Source of the DNA: Calliopum simillimum
Lineage: Eukaryota > Arthropoda > Insecta > Diptera > Lauxaniidae
Direction: 5' to 3'
Assembly: GCA_951812925.1 (NCBI GenBank)
Contig: OX638369.1
Span: forward strand, 42,155,061-42,219,060
DNA: 64,000 bases
Translations under genes and position numbers: made by a program
Notes under the pieces: generated by a model
Databases searched by the model: none
Told to the model about the DNA's origin: nothing
Seen by the model: only the letters and a program-made list of their open reading frames with translations
Part shown: positions 45,337 through 56,587 of the stretch, piece by piece
How positions within the stretch are numbered: position 1 is the first letter of the stretch
How the letters are laid out: every line of letters starts with the position of its first letter

Positions 45337-46230
45337 AATATCGTTTTGACCACTCTTCTTGGGGCTCAAACCCGAAAAATTTAAAACGGAAAATTTAAAA
45401 AACTTTACAACTCGAGAACCATTCATCCGATCTTTGTGATTTTTTTTTAATGGTAGAAACGTTGCCCATGGAGGTTCTATGAAACTTATTTTTTTATAAT
45501 TTCCTCCGCTTTGTCCGAGGTAATAAATCGGGGACCATTAACCCGATTTGAATGATTTTTTTTATGTGTAGAAATGTTGTCCGGTGATATTTTGTAAAAT
45601 TTAGTTAATTTCCTAGCCTTTGTCTTGGAAACCTTAATAACTCGGGAACCAAGGGTCCGATTTGAGTAATTTTTTCTTCAATGAGTAGTTATGTTACCAG
45701 TGAGATTTTGAAGCATTTATTTTCACAAAGTTTCTCTGCTTTGTCCGGGATATTAAAAGTTCTTAATATCTCGGGAACCAATAACCTGATTTAAGTAATT
45801 TGTTTTTGCGTGATCAAATTCATTACTTAGTAAAATTTTATTTTATAATTTATTCAAATTTCTTTCGGCAACATCCGGGATATTAAAAAACAAAATAAAT
45901 GATACCTCCTTACTTAATTTTTGAGACGTTTCATGGTTGCAAAGCTTTTTTTGGCGATAAATTTTTGGATTTGTATACAATAAGGAATTTTAATAATAAA
46001 AAAAAAAATTAACAAAACAACTTTTTTAAATTTTTTACCATCCCGGACGTTGCCGTGGGAACATTGAAAAAAGAAATTTTACAAAACCTCACTGGGTAAG
46101 ATATCAACGCAATGAAAATCACTCAAATCGAAATAATGATCCCCAAGTTATTAAGGTTTCCCGGACAAAGCCGAGGGAATTTCAAAAAAAAAAAAAAAGT
46201 TTTGTAAGACCTCAGTGTGCAAAGTAGCCC
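45337..46230. repeat. Foldback-type repeat F, copy 1 (right end missing)
   Basis: It starts with a TTTTGACCACTCTTCTTGGG end and is built of units of about 130 bases with CTCGGGAACCA...CCGATTTGA...TTGTCCGG. These run one way to about 45880 and then the other way (CCCGGACAAAGCCGAGGGAA near 46150). Positions 45850-46200 match 49430-49780 directly, and its left end is the inverse of the right end of that second copy (near 50040). Confidence 0.65.
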
Positions 46231-46720
46231 ATTCAATTATCCTTAAACTTCCATCATAGAAATCTTTCTACAAAAAAAAAAATTTTGATATAAAAAACAT
46301 ACTTTGGGACCACTGTGGGGCGTGGTGCCTCCCATATAAGCAAAAGTTCCAAAATGTTATGTTGAAAGCTTTTTTTAAGGTAGTCCAACCAAATATCACT
46401 CAGATACAAAAGATAGTGAATGCAAGAAATGTTATTTGAGGGTATTTTAGCTTAAAAACAATATCTCGTTAATTTTTGGTTCCAAGTTTTATTGTGAAAA
46501 TTCAAAAAAAGGTTTTTTTTTTTTTTTTTGCATCAGTCTAATATTTATATATTGAAATCTTCAAATTGCCGTTCTTTCTTTCAAGTGATGTTGTATTCAA
46601 GTGGGACGGTAACATCCTTATACTCATTGGGTCTTAGGTTCAATTCTTGTTTAAAGCAAGAAACATTTTTGTAAAATATTTTTAATCACATTTTCATTTA
46701 AATACTTAAGTTTTATGTAC
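46231..46720. repeat. Spacer with a DINE-like repeat unit
   Basis: At 46315-46440 GGGGCGTGGTGCCTCCCATA, then TAAGCAAAAGTTCC and CAACCAAATATCACTCAGAT, matches one tandem unit of the DINE/Helitron-like elements without their ends. The rest is AT-rich, with a T-run at 46507-46529. Confidence 0.55.
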
Positions 46721-46974
46721 ATATCATCGGGTTAAAACTACAACTAGACATCTACATTTTTCATGTTTTGAGAAAAAAGCATTTTAATTTTTTTGAAATT
46801 CGTTTTTTGGGATTTTGCAGTTTTCTGATTTTTAGTATTTATATAAAACTGAATGGGGACCACATTTGAAAAAACCGACTATACTGAGGTATGGAGCCGT
46901 TTTTTCTTCATGTTTCTGTATACTTAACTCAAAATATATGTAGATGTCTAGTTGTAGTCTTAATCCGATGATAT
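46721..46974. mobile_element. Small MITE (ATATCATCGGGTTAA ends), copy 2
   Basis: The ends ATATCATCGGGTTAAAACTA and its inverse (to 46974) match the element at 17072-17304, as does the interior (ATATAAAACTGAATGGGGAC and TTTTTTCTTCATGTTTCTGT). Confidence 0.8.
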
Positions 46975-47798
46975 AAGGAAAAAATTAATTCTAAACGCCT
47001 GATTTCTAAGTGACCTATTTTGGCATTTCAATCGTTATATTCATAGATTTTTAAATACTATATAAATTAAGGACTTGCAGCACAAAAAATATATGTAAAA
47101 TTAAATATACAACAAGAGTCGATGCCTGTGGCACCCATTTTTATTCTTCCTTCATTCATTTCGCACTTCCTGTTTCCTGTTTTTATATTTTTTTAAAAAG
47201 CACAATATTTTTATGAATTTTATATCAAAACATAACAATAACAAAAAAAAAAAAAAAAATAAATATATGCATTAAATATTAACTGCAACAAAAGTTTTTA
47301 ACACCCAAAAAGAAAAAGTATTCGTAAGCTCGAAAAAAGTCCAAAATTTTCAACTTTTTTGCTTTTTCTAAAGTTGGCAGCATTGTCGCGCGCCTTTTGT
47401 GTTAGCAGGCAGCAGTTAGATAATAATCGTCAACATTTGCTTTCAGCACATAAGGGTCGCGGCATACATACTATACTATGTATTTGTTTATGTACTCGAC
47501 CATTCCGTAGTTGTAGTTTATTATGAACATAAATTTGCTTTCACACAGTAGAATATTTGCATATTTATGACATAAAAGACAAAAGAAAAAACAAATGAAG
47601 TGATAGAACGTAAAAATCCATGTCTGTGGAAAAACAAAAATGGCGACGACGAAAATGCAGCAGCATAAAGTGTCACAGTTATAGGAACTGTCATCATTTT
47701 GTGTGACTGACTGACGTATAGAAGCATTGGATGTAAAATTTTGACATGAGAAATGATTCAAATGTCAGAGGTGTTGAAAGCCAACCATTCATAGCACA
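46975..47798. other. Spacer
   Basis: AT-rich. A minus-strand frame at 47471-47761 is low in complexity and hydrophobic but lacks any family feature. Confidence 0.4.
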
Positions 47799-48207
47799 TG
47801 ATAGAAAAATCAGACATTTGTATTGTATCAAACTTAAGCAAAGAATTGGAGGAAACCGAAATCATACAACGGTACTTTTTCAAACGTATTTTTAAGTCTG
47901 GAGTCAGGACTCCCATTTATATACATAAAAAATCTTAAGGCTAGTGCAGATTTCATATGTAAAGTCGTCAAAAGATCAAATGAAAATCTCCATAAAAAAA
48001 TATTCCTCGATCTGCTTTTTGTCGTGATCACTCACCATTCAAAGATTGGTACGATATTGCCAATTCATTCGGTCTTACTTTGCCATTGTTAAATAGCAAT
48101 GTTGATCAGTGGAAAAACATGTTCTACCATTGTTTAGCTGTAGTTGATGAAAGTCTTTACCATCAATGTATAGAAAGAGCAAGATTTCCGACGTCGAGAC
48201 TTTCATA
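47799..48207 (+). pseudogene. Cryptic coding remnant in several frames, unknown
   Basis: An ATG at 47799 opens MIEKSDICIVSNLSKELEET and continues IIQRYFFKRIFKSGVRTPIY, then stops. The adjacent frame carries on as IKNLKASADFICKVVKRSNE, and a third frame from about 48035 reads FKDWYDIANSFGLTLPLLNS then QWKNMFYHCLAVVDESLYHQ. The composition of all three is protein-like and they abut, which looks like one decayed reading frame with two indels. I do not recognise the family. It could also be coincidence. Confidence 0.3.
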
Positions 48208-48284
48208 ATAGAGAATTAAACAGCTTTCTTGGCCCAAAAAAGTATTTCAATGAAAATCTCAACGTTCATGAAATGAGCCTTATA

Positions 48285-49330
48285 AAGGGTTTTTCAATAA
48301 GAGCGCTACAAAAGTTGTTTTAAATAAAACAAAAACGGTTTTGAATATCAATGAAATTCTTTATTCCTGTAAAAGTACATTTGATGCAATTATGTATGAA
48401 ACTCGATTTCTTTTGCATGGCCACCACGCTTGCAGAAGTCCAGACGCTGAACCTAATTTTCGACAGTTTTCAAGCATAAATCGGCCGTTACTGCTGCAAT
48501 TTAACGATCGATATTCGTACGAAGTTCATCAATCGTCGCTGGCTTGTTGGCATAGACCATAGACTTGACGTAGCCCCACAGGAAATAGTCTAACGGAGTC
48601 AAATCGCACGACCGAGGCGGCCAATCGACTGGGCCATTTCGTGAGATAACACGTTCACCAAACTTGGTTTTCAATAAATTGTGACATTCGCTGTGTGGCT
48701 TGTGGCGCCGTCCTGTTAAAACCACATATTGTCTAAGTCCATATCATCCAATTCGGGCCAAAAATGTTCGGTTATCATTGAACGGTAGCGATTTCCATTT
48801 ACAATAACGTGCCGGTCTTGATCATCACGGAAGGAGTACGGTCCAATGACGCCGCCGGCCCATAAACCGCACCAAACCGTAATTTTTTCGGGATGCAATG
48901 GTGACTCATGGAGTACGCGTGGATTGCTGCCTGACCAATAACGCATATTTTGCGTATTGACTAAGCCATTCAGCCAGAAATGAGCCTCATCGCTGAAGAT
49001 AATTTTTCGATGAAAATCCAAATCATTTTCAAGTTATTGTTCAGCCCAATTCACGAACATACGACGCTTCTGGTGGTCAAGCGGCTTCAGTTCTTGCGTC
49101 AATTTGATCTTGTAAAAATATAGGCCAAGATCTTTTCCCAAAATTTGCCACAACGACGCCACAGAGATGCACAAAGCTTGAGAATGACGTGTGAGTGACA
49201 GATTTGGGCTTTCTTGAACTGAAGCCTCAACGGCAGCAATATTCTCGACACTACGGGCACTTCTTTGTCTCATTGTATATGCAGTTAGTTTTCCATTTAT
49301 TTGAATATTCAAAAATCGCAAATTCTAGCT
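48285..49330 (-). pseudogene. rosa-type mariner (DD41D) transposase, broken and 5'-truncated
   Basis: Minus strand: RQRSARSVENIAAVEASVQE and ISVASLWQILGKDLGLYFYK (DNA-binding part), IIFSDEAHFWLNGLVNTQNM (first Asp), ITVWCGLWAGGVIGPYSF, DLDNMWF then a stop before QDGATSHTA (second Asp), and SCDLTPLDYFLWGYVKSMVY (third Asp). The spacing would be about 41, as in rosa-like mariners. A stop, an indel and a missing N-terminus make it inactive. A possible left end with GGGTTTTTCAATAAGAGCGC lies at 48287; the right end is lost at the junction with repeat F. Confidence 0.85.
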
Positions 49331-49334
49331 GATA

Positions 49335-50040
49335 TCGCTATTCACTCGGCTTCGTCCGGGATGGTAAAAAATCTTAATATCTCGAGACATATTGCCTAGT
49401 AAAGTCCTATTCTAACCTTTTTCAAAAGTTCTTTTGGAAACGTCCGGGATATTCAAATATAAAATAAATTATACCCCCTAACTCAACTTTCGAGATGTTT
49501 TAAGGTTGCAAAGTTTTTGTTTGATGATAAAATTTATCAATTTGTGCATAATAAGGAATTTTAATAATAACAACAATAATCATAACCACTCTTTTTTATT
49601 CTTTGCTATCCCGAACGTTACCGAGGTAACTTTGAAAAAATAAATGCTAAAAAACCTCACCGGGTAAAATATCTCCGCATTAAGAAAAACAAAAATCACT
49701 TAAACTCGACTAATCGTTCCCGAGTTCTTAAGGTTTCCCGGACAAAACCGAGGGAATTTAGAAAAAATAAATTTCGCAAAATTCCACCGGACAACATATC
49801 TACTCACAAAAAACATAATTTTAATCGGGTTAGTGGTTCCCAAATTATTAAGATTTTTACTATCCCCGATAAAGCGATAGTTTGGAAAAAATAAGTCCTA
49901 CCAGACCTCAATGGGCAACATATCTTACCACGTAAAAAAAAAATCATATGAATCGGATGCATGGTTCTCGTGTTATAGAGTTTTGCAATTTTTCCGTTTT
50001 CGATTTTTCGAGCTTGAGTCCCCAGAAAGGTGATCAACAA
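49335..50040. repeat. Foldback-type repeat F, copy 2 (left end missing)
   Basis: It begins GTCCGGGATGGTAAAAAATC, runs in parallel with copy 1 (positions 45850-46200 versus 49430-49780), then continues through CCCGGACAAAACCGAGGGAA to an end CCAGAAAGGTGATCAACAAG that is the inverse of the left end of copy 1. Confidence 0.65.
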
Positions 50041-50981
50041 GATTTTTTTTTTGTAAAAAAAGGTGGTTTATTTTTTTCCTTGATTAATGCGTCCAAAAAA
50101 TGATGATATGTATATAAAACACACTTTTGGATCAATGGATCAACGTTGCAGATATCGAAGATCAAAGTTTGTAAGTTTTTTCTCCAAAAGAGTGGGGGTT
50201 TCATAAGACTGCTTTAATTGATTTTTTTCATTTGATAATCGACTTCAAATCAATTATAAGATGTTCAGAACATGTCTAAGCATTATATTCCACCTTTAAT
50301 TTAAATCCGATTAAATTGACTGTATTGCTAAATTTTGTCAATGAAGATAAGCTCTCTTTTCCTCTGGACGGTGACATACTATGTACTTTTCCTCCCGTTT
50401 ACTGCTTTTACCAATAAAAAAACTTCAGTTTAGCAACCTTGAACTTGCAGCGGGCTATTACAACATCAATCAATCAAAAAAAAAAAAAAAAACACACTAT
50501 GCAAATATCGTAAATCGCGGCATAAAAAACCACAAAAAGTGTTAATTACAAATAAAGTAAAAGCATCAATTAACGGGATTATAAAAATTTATGGCACAAT
50601 ATTAAGAAATTTACAACAATAATAACATCAACTTACAAGGAATCATAGCAATTTTACTATTAATTTTATGCTGCTGTTGCTACCGCTTCATATCACTAAG
50701 TGTAACAACCACTGCCAAATATACAAAATTTGTGGTTTTTGTTGTTATTGTTGTTGCATCAAACAAAAAAGCGAAAAAAGTTTATTAATTGCAAACAACT
50801 AAAAGTTTCCTGTCAAGTTGAAACAACAAAAAAGTAACAAGAAAAAATTCATCATCATAACTCAAAAGTTATGACTGCAACAGCAGCCAGCCAACTCTCG
50901 ATCCATAGTTAAAATATTAAAAGTGATGTTGTTGTTGAATGCACTTGAAAACTTTGCACTGATTTATTGAGTGTTGTTTTT
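50041..50981. other. Spacer
   Basis: AT-rich with an A-run at 50478-50492 and short GTTGTT/CAACAA runs near 50740 and 50930. No gene. Confidence 0.5.
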
Positions 50982-51107
50982 ATACCCTACACCCAGGGTA
51001 TATTCACTTTGTCCTTCCGTTTGTAACGCAGAGAAGGAGGCGTGGCAGATATATATTCTTGATCAGCGTCACCTCCTGAGTCGATATAGCCATGTCCGTC
51101 TGTCTGT

Positions 51108-51150
<43 letters not shown>

Positions 51151-51785
51151 TGTGTTGAAATACACTTTTTGGGAAAACTGAGCAAGATAATTCAATAAAA
51201 TTTGGTACACTGCCTCCGTCGTCAAAGTTAGCTCGGGGGATTGAAAATGAGCAAAATCGGTCAACAGACACGCCAACCGCCCTTACAAAAATTATATTCA
51301 AAATGCAATTTTAGGAGTATTTTTCACGACAATGCAACCACAATACACATAAGTACTACAAATTGTAAGCGCAAGCTCTGATAAAAAACTGAGCGAATTC
51401 GGACAAGAGGGCGTGGCACCTCCCATACAAGCAAAAGCTTCAAAACGCTATACTGAAAGCGTTTTTTGAGATATTCGAACCAACTTCGACTCAGACACTA
51501 AAAACTATAAATGAAAGCTCTCAGCAAAAATTGGTTGAAATCGTACAAGGGGGCGTGCCACCTCCCATATAAGCAAAAGTTTCAAAATGCTATACTGAAA
51601 AAGTTTTTTGAGATAATCCAACTAAATTTCACTCTGACACTAAAAACTATAAATGCAAGCTCTGAACAAAAACTGGGTGTACTCGGACAAGAGGGCGTGG
51701 CACCTCTCATATAAGCAAAATTTTCAAAATACTGCAGTGTAGGGTATTTATTTTTTGGCCAGGCCAAAATTTACACCCTTACTAG
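50982..51785 (+). mobile_element. DINE-1/Helitron-like interspersed element, copy B
   Basis: It starts with the hairpin ATACCCTACACCCAGGGTAT and carries a GTCTGTCTGTCT then (GGCT)8 microsatellite at 51092-51150. Three tandem units of about 142 bases follow, each with GGGCGTGGCACCTCCCATA (about 51410, 51552, 51694). The end is GTGTAGGGTATT, the hairpin TTTTGGCCAGGCCAAA and ACACCCTTACTAG. A GTCY microsatellite, roughly 150-bp tandem units and a hairpin shortly before CTAG are the features of DINE-1/Helentron-type elements. Confidence 0.78.
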
Positions 51786-51889
51786 TTATATTTATTTTTT
51801 ATTAAAACTTGTTTCAATACTCATATTTTTTGGTACCCTTTATTGGACCTTTTCTCGGCTGTACAATCTTAGCTCATTCTTCTCGTTAG
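51786..51889. other. Short spacer before the nested block
   Basis: AT-rich; nothing recognisable. Confidence 0.5.
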
Positions 51890-52240
51890 TATAGGGGAAC
51901 TGATGCTATTGTGGTATAGTTTTTCAATGTGGTATAGTCGCATATCTCCGATATGGGTAAGAACCTGCAAATGTCACTGCTTTTATCCTGTCAGAAAACA
52001 TGAAAAACCAGGGATGTGTTGCTGTCATGCACTAAACAAAATTTTTCCGATGTCAGTTGAACGAAACGTAAGTCGCGTGTGGTTGGTTTTTTTCCCGGAT
52101 TTTTTGCAAAAAAATTTTGTTAAGAAAAAGTTGCTTTTTGGTGAAGTTTTATTTATATTCGATAAAAGTTAGTGCTAAGTATTGCGAAATAGATGTTTAA
52201 CTGTGGAAATTCACAAAGTTTTCCATTTTATTTTTGAAAA

Positions 52241-53038
52241 TTGATTTTTTAATTGAACTTTTAGTCATATATTTGCAAAGATCGACTTACATATAAATCA
52301 ATCAATGCATTTTTCTAACACATAATTATGACAAATCAAGGAACGGATTAAAAACACGGCTATAGTGACATATGTTTCGTCTTTCGCCACAAAGACTCAT
52401 CAGACTATTTTTGTTGTAATTATAATTATATTTATTTTACTAAATTAATTATAATTGAAAAATTGCAAGTTTGAAAAAAAAAATCAATTTTCTATATATA
52501 AAATGTCATTAAGTAACACACTTATAAAAAAAAAATTCTTAAAGTTATTTGGGAGAACACGCCCTGATAAGGTGGAAACACCTGCAATCGGTATTGAATT
52601 TGTTCCAAAGAAACAACTATACCAAATATCAATAAATAACACAAAACAACAATTATGATATATCAATACGTATTAACACACAAAAAAAAACTGGCAAAAG
52701 TCGGCTTCGCAGCCGGGCAAGGCTGGTGCAGTGGTAACGACTTCTGCTACCAACCGCGAGTTCCTTGGTTCAACTCACGCCCAGGCCAAAAACACAAAAA
52801 GTTTTCAAACTTGCAATTTTTCAATTATAATTAATTTAGTAAAATAAATATAATTATAATTACAACAAAAATAGTCTGATGAGTTTTTGTGGCGAAAGAC
52901 GAAACATATGTCACTATAGCCGTGTTTTTAATCCGTTCCTTGATTTGTCATAATTATGTGTTAGAAAAATGCATTGATAGATTTATATGTAAGTCGATCT
53001 TTGCAAATATATGACTAAAAGTTCAATTAAAAAATCAA
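52241..53038. mobile_element. Foldback element carrying a tRNA-like sequence
   Basis: Arms of about 235 bases (52241-52475 and 52803-53038) are inverted copies with only a few differences, through GACATATGTTTCGTCTTTCG and CAAATCAAGGAACGGATTAA. The centre (52476-52802) holds a tRNA-like segment and a 48-base piece (52494-52541) that is repeated directly at 54424-54471, beyond the neighbouring palindrome. Confidence 0.85.
52712..52786 (+). other. tRNA-like sequence
   Basis: GCCGGGC at the start can pair with GCCCAGGC at the end apart from one bulge. TGGTGCAGTGGTAACG is a good A box and GGTTCAACTC a B box, with an anticodon-arm-like stretch between. The 75-base length is right for a tRNA, but the D and anticodon stems pair poorly. 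More likely it is a tRNA-derived promoter of a SINE-like or foldback repeat than a working tRNA. Confidence 0.45.
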
Positions 53039-53049
53039 TATTCTATATT

Positions 53050-54425
53050 AGTAGAGTCATTTGGTAGTTTTACCTGGAAAGTTTTGCGGGATTTCTGCAA
53101 ATGAGTTATTTTATAGATTTCGATGTGCTCTTTCAGAATTTCAACTTTGCTACCTCGTATCGTGTTCGCTCGAGCCGCCATATTGGAAAAATGGCGTCCA
53201 AAATCAGTTTTTTACAAATATCTCTTTAACGATTATATTTAGAGAAAAATTTTTCAGGACAATGTTGTAGCTTATAAAATTTTCTATAAAAATGACCTTC
53301 GAATTGTTTTCGTACGACTTATAACTCAGGAGATATCTTTATTCAAAATTTTAGAAAAATTAGTAAATTGTGAATGCCACTTATGAGTAGGCACAGTGAT
53401 GTGCCATGCTTATAATTACGATAACTTATGAACGGTGAGTTGCACGTTTAAAATAAAAACACCTATTTATAGGGAATAACTTGCGCTACAAGTAACATAT
53501 TATTTTTTTTTCATATCACCCATAGTTAAGGAGATATTTTTCTAACAAACATAAAATTTTGAAAAAAAAAGTTTTTTCAAAATGGCTCCTAAACGGTTCG
53601 TCCTAGAAAAAAAATTGTCAATGCATTTTGTAGAACGTTCAATTCCCTATAAGAGTCTCTTCGAGCTGTTTTTTCGTCAGACTTACCCTTCATGAGATAT
53701 AGCGTCTTGAAAATCATTCAAAATAGAATATTGTTCTATGCGCCCTACTATGTTCAATTTTGAATGATTTTCAAGTCGCGATATCTCATGAAGGGTAAGT
53801 CTGACGAAAAAACAGCTCGAAGAGACTGTTCTACAAAATGCATTGACAATTTTTTTTCTAGGACGAACCGTTTAGGAGCCATTTTGAAAAAACGTTTTTT
53901 TCCAAAATCTTAGGTTTGTGGGAAAAATATCTCCTTAACTATAGGTGATATGAAAAAAAAAATAATATGTAGCTTATAGCGCATGTTATTCCCTATAAAC
54001 AGCTGTTTTTATTTTAAACGTGCGACTCACCGTTCATAAGTTATCGTAATTATAAGCTTGACACATCACTGTGCCTACTCATAAGTGGCATTCACAATTT
54101 ACTAATTTTTCTAAAATTTTGAATAAAGATATCTCCTGAGTTATAAGTCGTACGAAAACAATTGAAAGGTCATTTTTATAGAAAATTTTATAAGCTACAA
54201 CATTGTGCTAAAAAATTTTTCTCTAAATATAACCGTTAAAGAGATATTTGTAAAAAACTGATTTTGGACGCCATTTTTCCAAAATGGTGGCTCGAGCGAA
54301 CACGATACGAGGTAGCAAAGTTGAAATTCTGAAAGAGCACATCGAAATCTATAAAATAACTCATTTGCAGAAATCCCGCAAAACTTTCCAGGCAACATCA
54401 TTTTTTTCTCCCAAATGATTGTACT
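53050..54425. repeat. 1.4-kb palindrome with ~660-bp arms
   Basis: From TAGTAGAGTCATTTGG (53050) to the inverse at 54425 the sequence folds on itself around a loop at about 53728-53753. Matching blocks include TTTTGCGGGATTTCTGCAAA, CTTTGCTACCTCGTATCGTG, TCGTACGACTTATAACTC, ATTATGACAGT-type spacers and AGCTGTTTTTTCGTCAGACT with their inverses. Arm identity looks above 90%. The 68-codon frames in each arm mirror each other and have no family features. Single-arm relatives are at 21680 and 26235. Confidence 0.9.
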
Positions 54426-54591
54426 ATATATAAAATGTCATTAAGTAACACACTTATAAAAAAAAAATTCTCATTTTATTTTTAGAATTTTGTAATTTCT
54501 AAAAATTGGCCAGTGTGGTATAGTCGGGATTCGCTTCGGTGTATCAATATTTCTTGTCATTCTTAACATTATTTAATTGCTGTTAATTTTT

Positions 54592-55515
54592 ATACCCTAC
54601 ACCCAGGGTATGTTCACTTTGTCCTTCAGTTTGTAACGCAGAGAAGGTGGCGTGGCAGGTATAGAAAAGTATATTATTCTTGATCAGCATCACCTCCTGA
54701 GTCGATATAGCCATGTCCGTCTGTCTGGCTGGCTGGCTAGCTGGCTGGCTGGCTGGCTGTGTGTTGAAATACACTTTTTGGGAAAACTAAGAAAGATAAT
54801 TCTATGAAATTTTGTACACTGCCTCCGTCGTCAAAGATAGCTCGGGGGATTGAAAATGAGCGAAATCGGTTAACGGACACGCCTATCGCCCACAAAAAAA
54901 ATATATTCAAAATGCAATTTTTGGAGTATTTTTCACGACAGTGCAACCAAAACACGCATAAATATTAAAAATTGTAAGAGCAAGCTCTGAGGAAAAACCG
55001 AACGAATTCGAACAAGAGGGCGTGGCACCTCCCATATAAACAAAAGCTTCAAAACGCTATACTGAAAGCAATTTTTTGAGATATTCAAACCAAATTCGAC
55101 TCAGACACTAAGAATCATAAATGAAAGCTCTCAACAAAAATTGGGTGAAATCTGACAATGGGGCGTGACACCTCCCATATAAGCAAAAGTTTCAAAATGC
55201 TATACTGAAAGAGTTTTTTGAGATAATCCAACCAAACTTCACTCAAATACTAAAGACTATAAATGCACGCTTTAAACTAAAGCTAGACGAACTCGGACAA
55301 GAGGGCGTGGCACCTCCTATATAAGCAAAAGCTTCAAAACGTTATACTGAAAACTTTTCACTCAGACACTAATAACTATAAATCCAAACTCTGGACAAAA
55401 ACTGGTTGAACTCGGACAAGAGAGCGTAGCACCTCCCATATGAGCAAAATTTTAAAAATACTGCAGTGTAGGGTATTTAATGTTTGGCCAGGCCAAATTT
55501 TACACCCTTACTAGT
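54592..55515 (+). mobile_element. DINE-1/Helitron-like interspersed element, copy C
   Basis: It has the same layout as copy B: a hairpin start, a GTCTGTCTGGCT microsatellite at 54717-54763, four tandem units with GGGCGTGGCACCTCC-type cores (about 55020, 55163, 55305, 55424), then GTGTAGGGTATT, TTTGGCCAGGCCAAA and ACACCCTTACTAG. It lies inside the 51890-56826 element. Confidence 0.78.
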
Positions 55516-55687
55516 TTTTTTTAAAACTATGAGTTTGAGGACCAATGTAAATGTTATTATGAACTTATCTCATACTTTTCAAATTTTATATTTGGTTATA
55601 TGTTTAAGTATACAACATTACCCTACTATATAAGTAGGGTACTACATTACCAGCCCACTTTACAAGTACTGATCAGTATAACATATT

Positions 55688-56587
55688 GGGCCTTATCGTA
55701 AATAAATATTCTCGAGAATTTATTCGCTATCTCCCTGGTTTTCAATCGCAAAAAAAATTTCGTGGAAAGGGAAAATTCACTGGAAAAATTATGTAATCGG
55801 AAATAAGTTGGGAGCGAGTTTTTTCACTTTTATTTGTTAAATTTGCTCCTCAACTTCTTGCTATGGGGTACTAATGTATAAATGAACAATTATAAATAAC
55901 GTTCGACAAATTAAAAACTTTAGTACAACAATTTTAAAGCTTATTGAAATAGCTTTCATATGACATTAAAGTTTTTAATATTCATCCAAGCGTTTCCATT
56001 TTATACTGGTTCTGCTAAAACTACTTTTCACTCAAATTTTTTTTATTTTTTTTGGAAACTTTTTGGTGCAAACTTTTGATTTTCCAAATCCACAAAAATG
56101 ATTAAAGACATTTTTTACTTTAAAAAGCAAAGCATTAACTTCAATTTCATTGCTGCAATTGCTTCTTTTTCTTCTTTTGCAATTGCTGTTTCTTGTTTAT
56201 CTTTTTTTTAAGTCAGCTGTCAAAATCCAGTGGAAAATGGAAAAAAATGTCAACGATTTATGGAAAAAAGCGTTGCCACATGTTTTTTTTTGTGCAAAAT
56301 ATCTACGAAATTGGAAAAAATCAGCGCTCGGACAGGTTGTTTGCACAAAATGTCAGAGATATGGGAAAGACTCAGCGTTGCCAGATGTTGTTTTTGTGTA
56401 AAATGTAACCGCTCTTGGAGAAACACAGCGTTGCAAACTTGTTATTTCTGAAAATTTCAACGCTATTAAAATAAAAAAAGTATCCCTGCAGGAAGGGGAG
56501 TTTCCATTCAAGAAATATTCACTACTTCCAGTGCTCTTTCCCCGGGAGGGAGAGAATGGAACTCCCTTCAGATTTACGATAAGGCCC
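55688..56587. mobile_element. TIR element (GGGCCTTATCGTAAAT ends) with minisatellite
   Basis: GGGCCTTATCGTAAAT at 55688 and ATTTACGATAAGGCCC ending 56587 are perfect inverted repeats, and ATT on both sides may be a short target duplication. The interior at 56230-56450 has about four units of about 62 bases with GGAAAA..CAGCGTTGCCA..TTGTGCAAAATGT. Relatives of its right part occur near 24300-24450 and 26916. Confidence 0.65.

Noticed and set aside
51004..51301. Frames with repeated QPAS residues as a low-complexity protein.
   Set aside because: They are translations of the GGCT microsatellite in the DINE-like element.
52712..52786. A functional tRNA gene.
   Set aside because: A and B boxes are good, but the internal stems pair poorly and the sequence is the core of a foldback element; kept only as tRNA-like.
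53061..54401. Two mirrored 68-69 codon ORFs (53061-53270 and 54195-54401) as a duplicated gene.
   Set aside because: They are the same strand-symmetric sequence of the palindrome arms, and no domain or codon bias supports coding.
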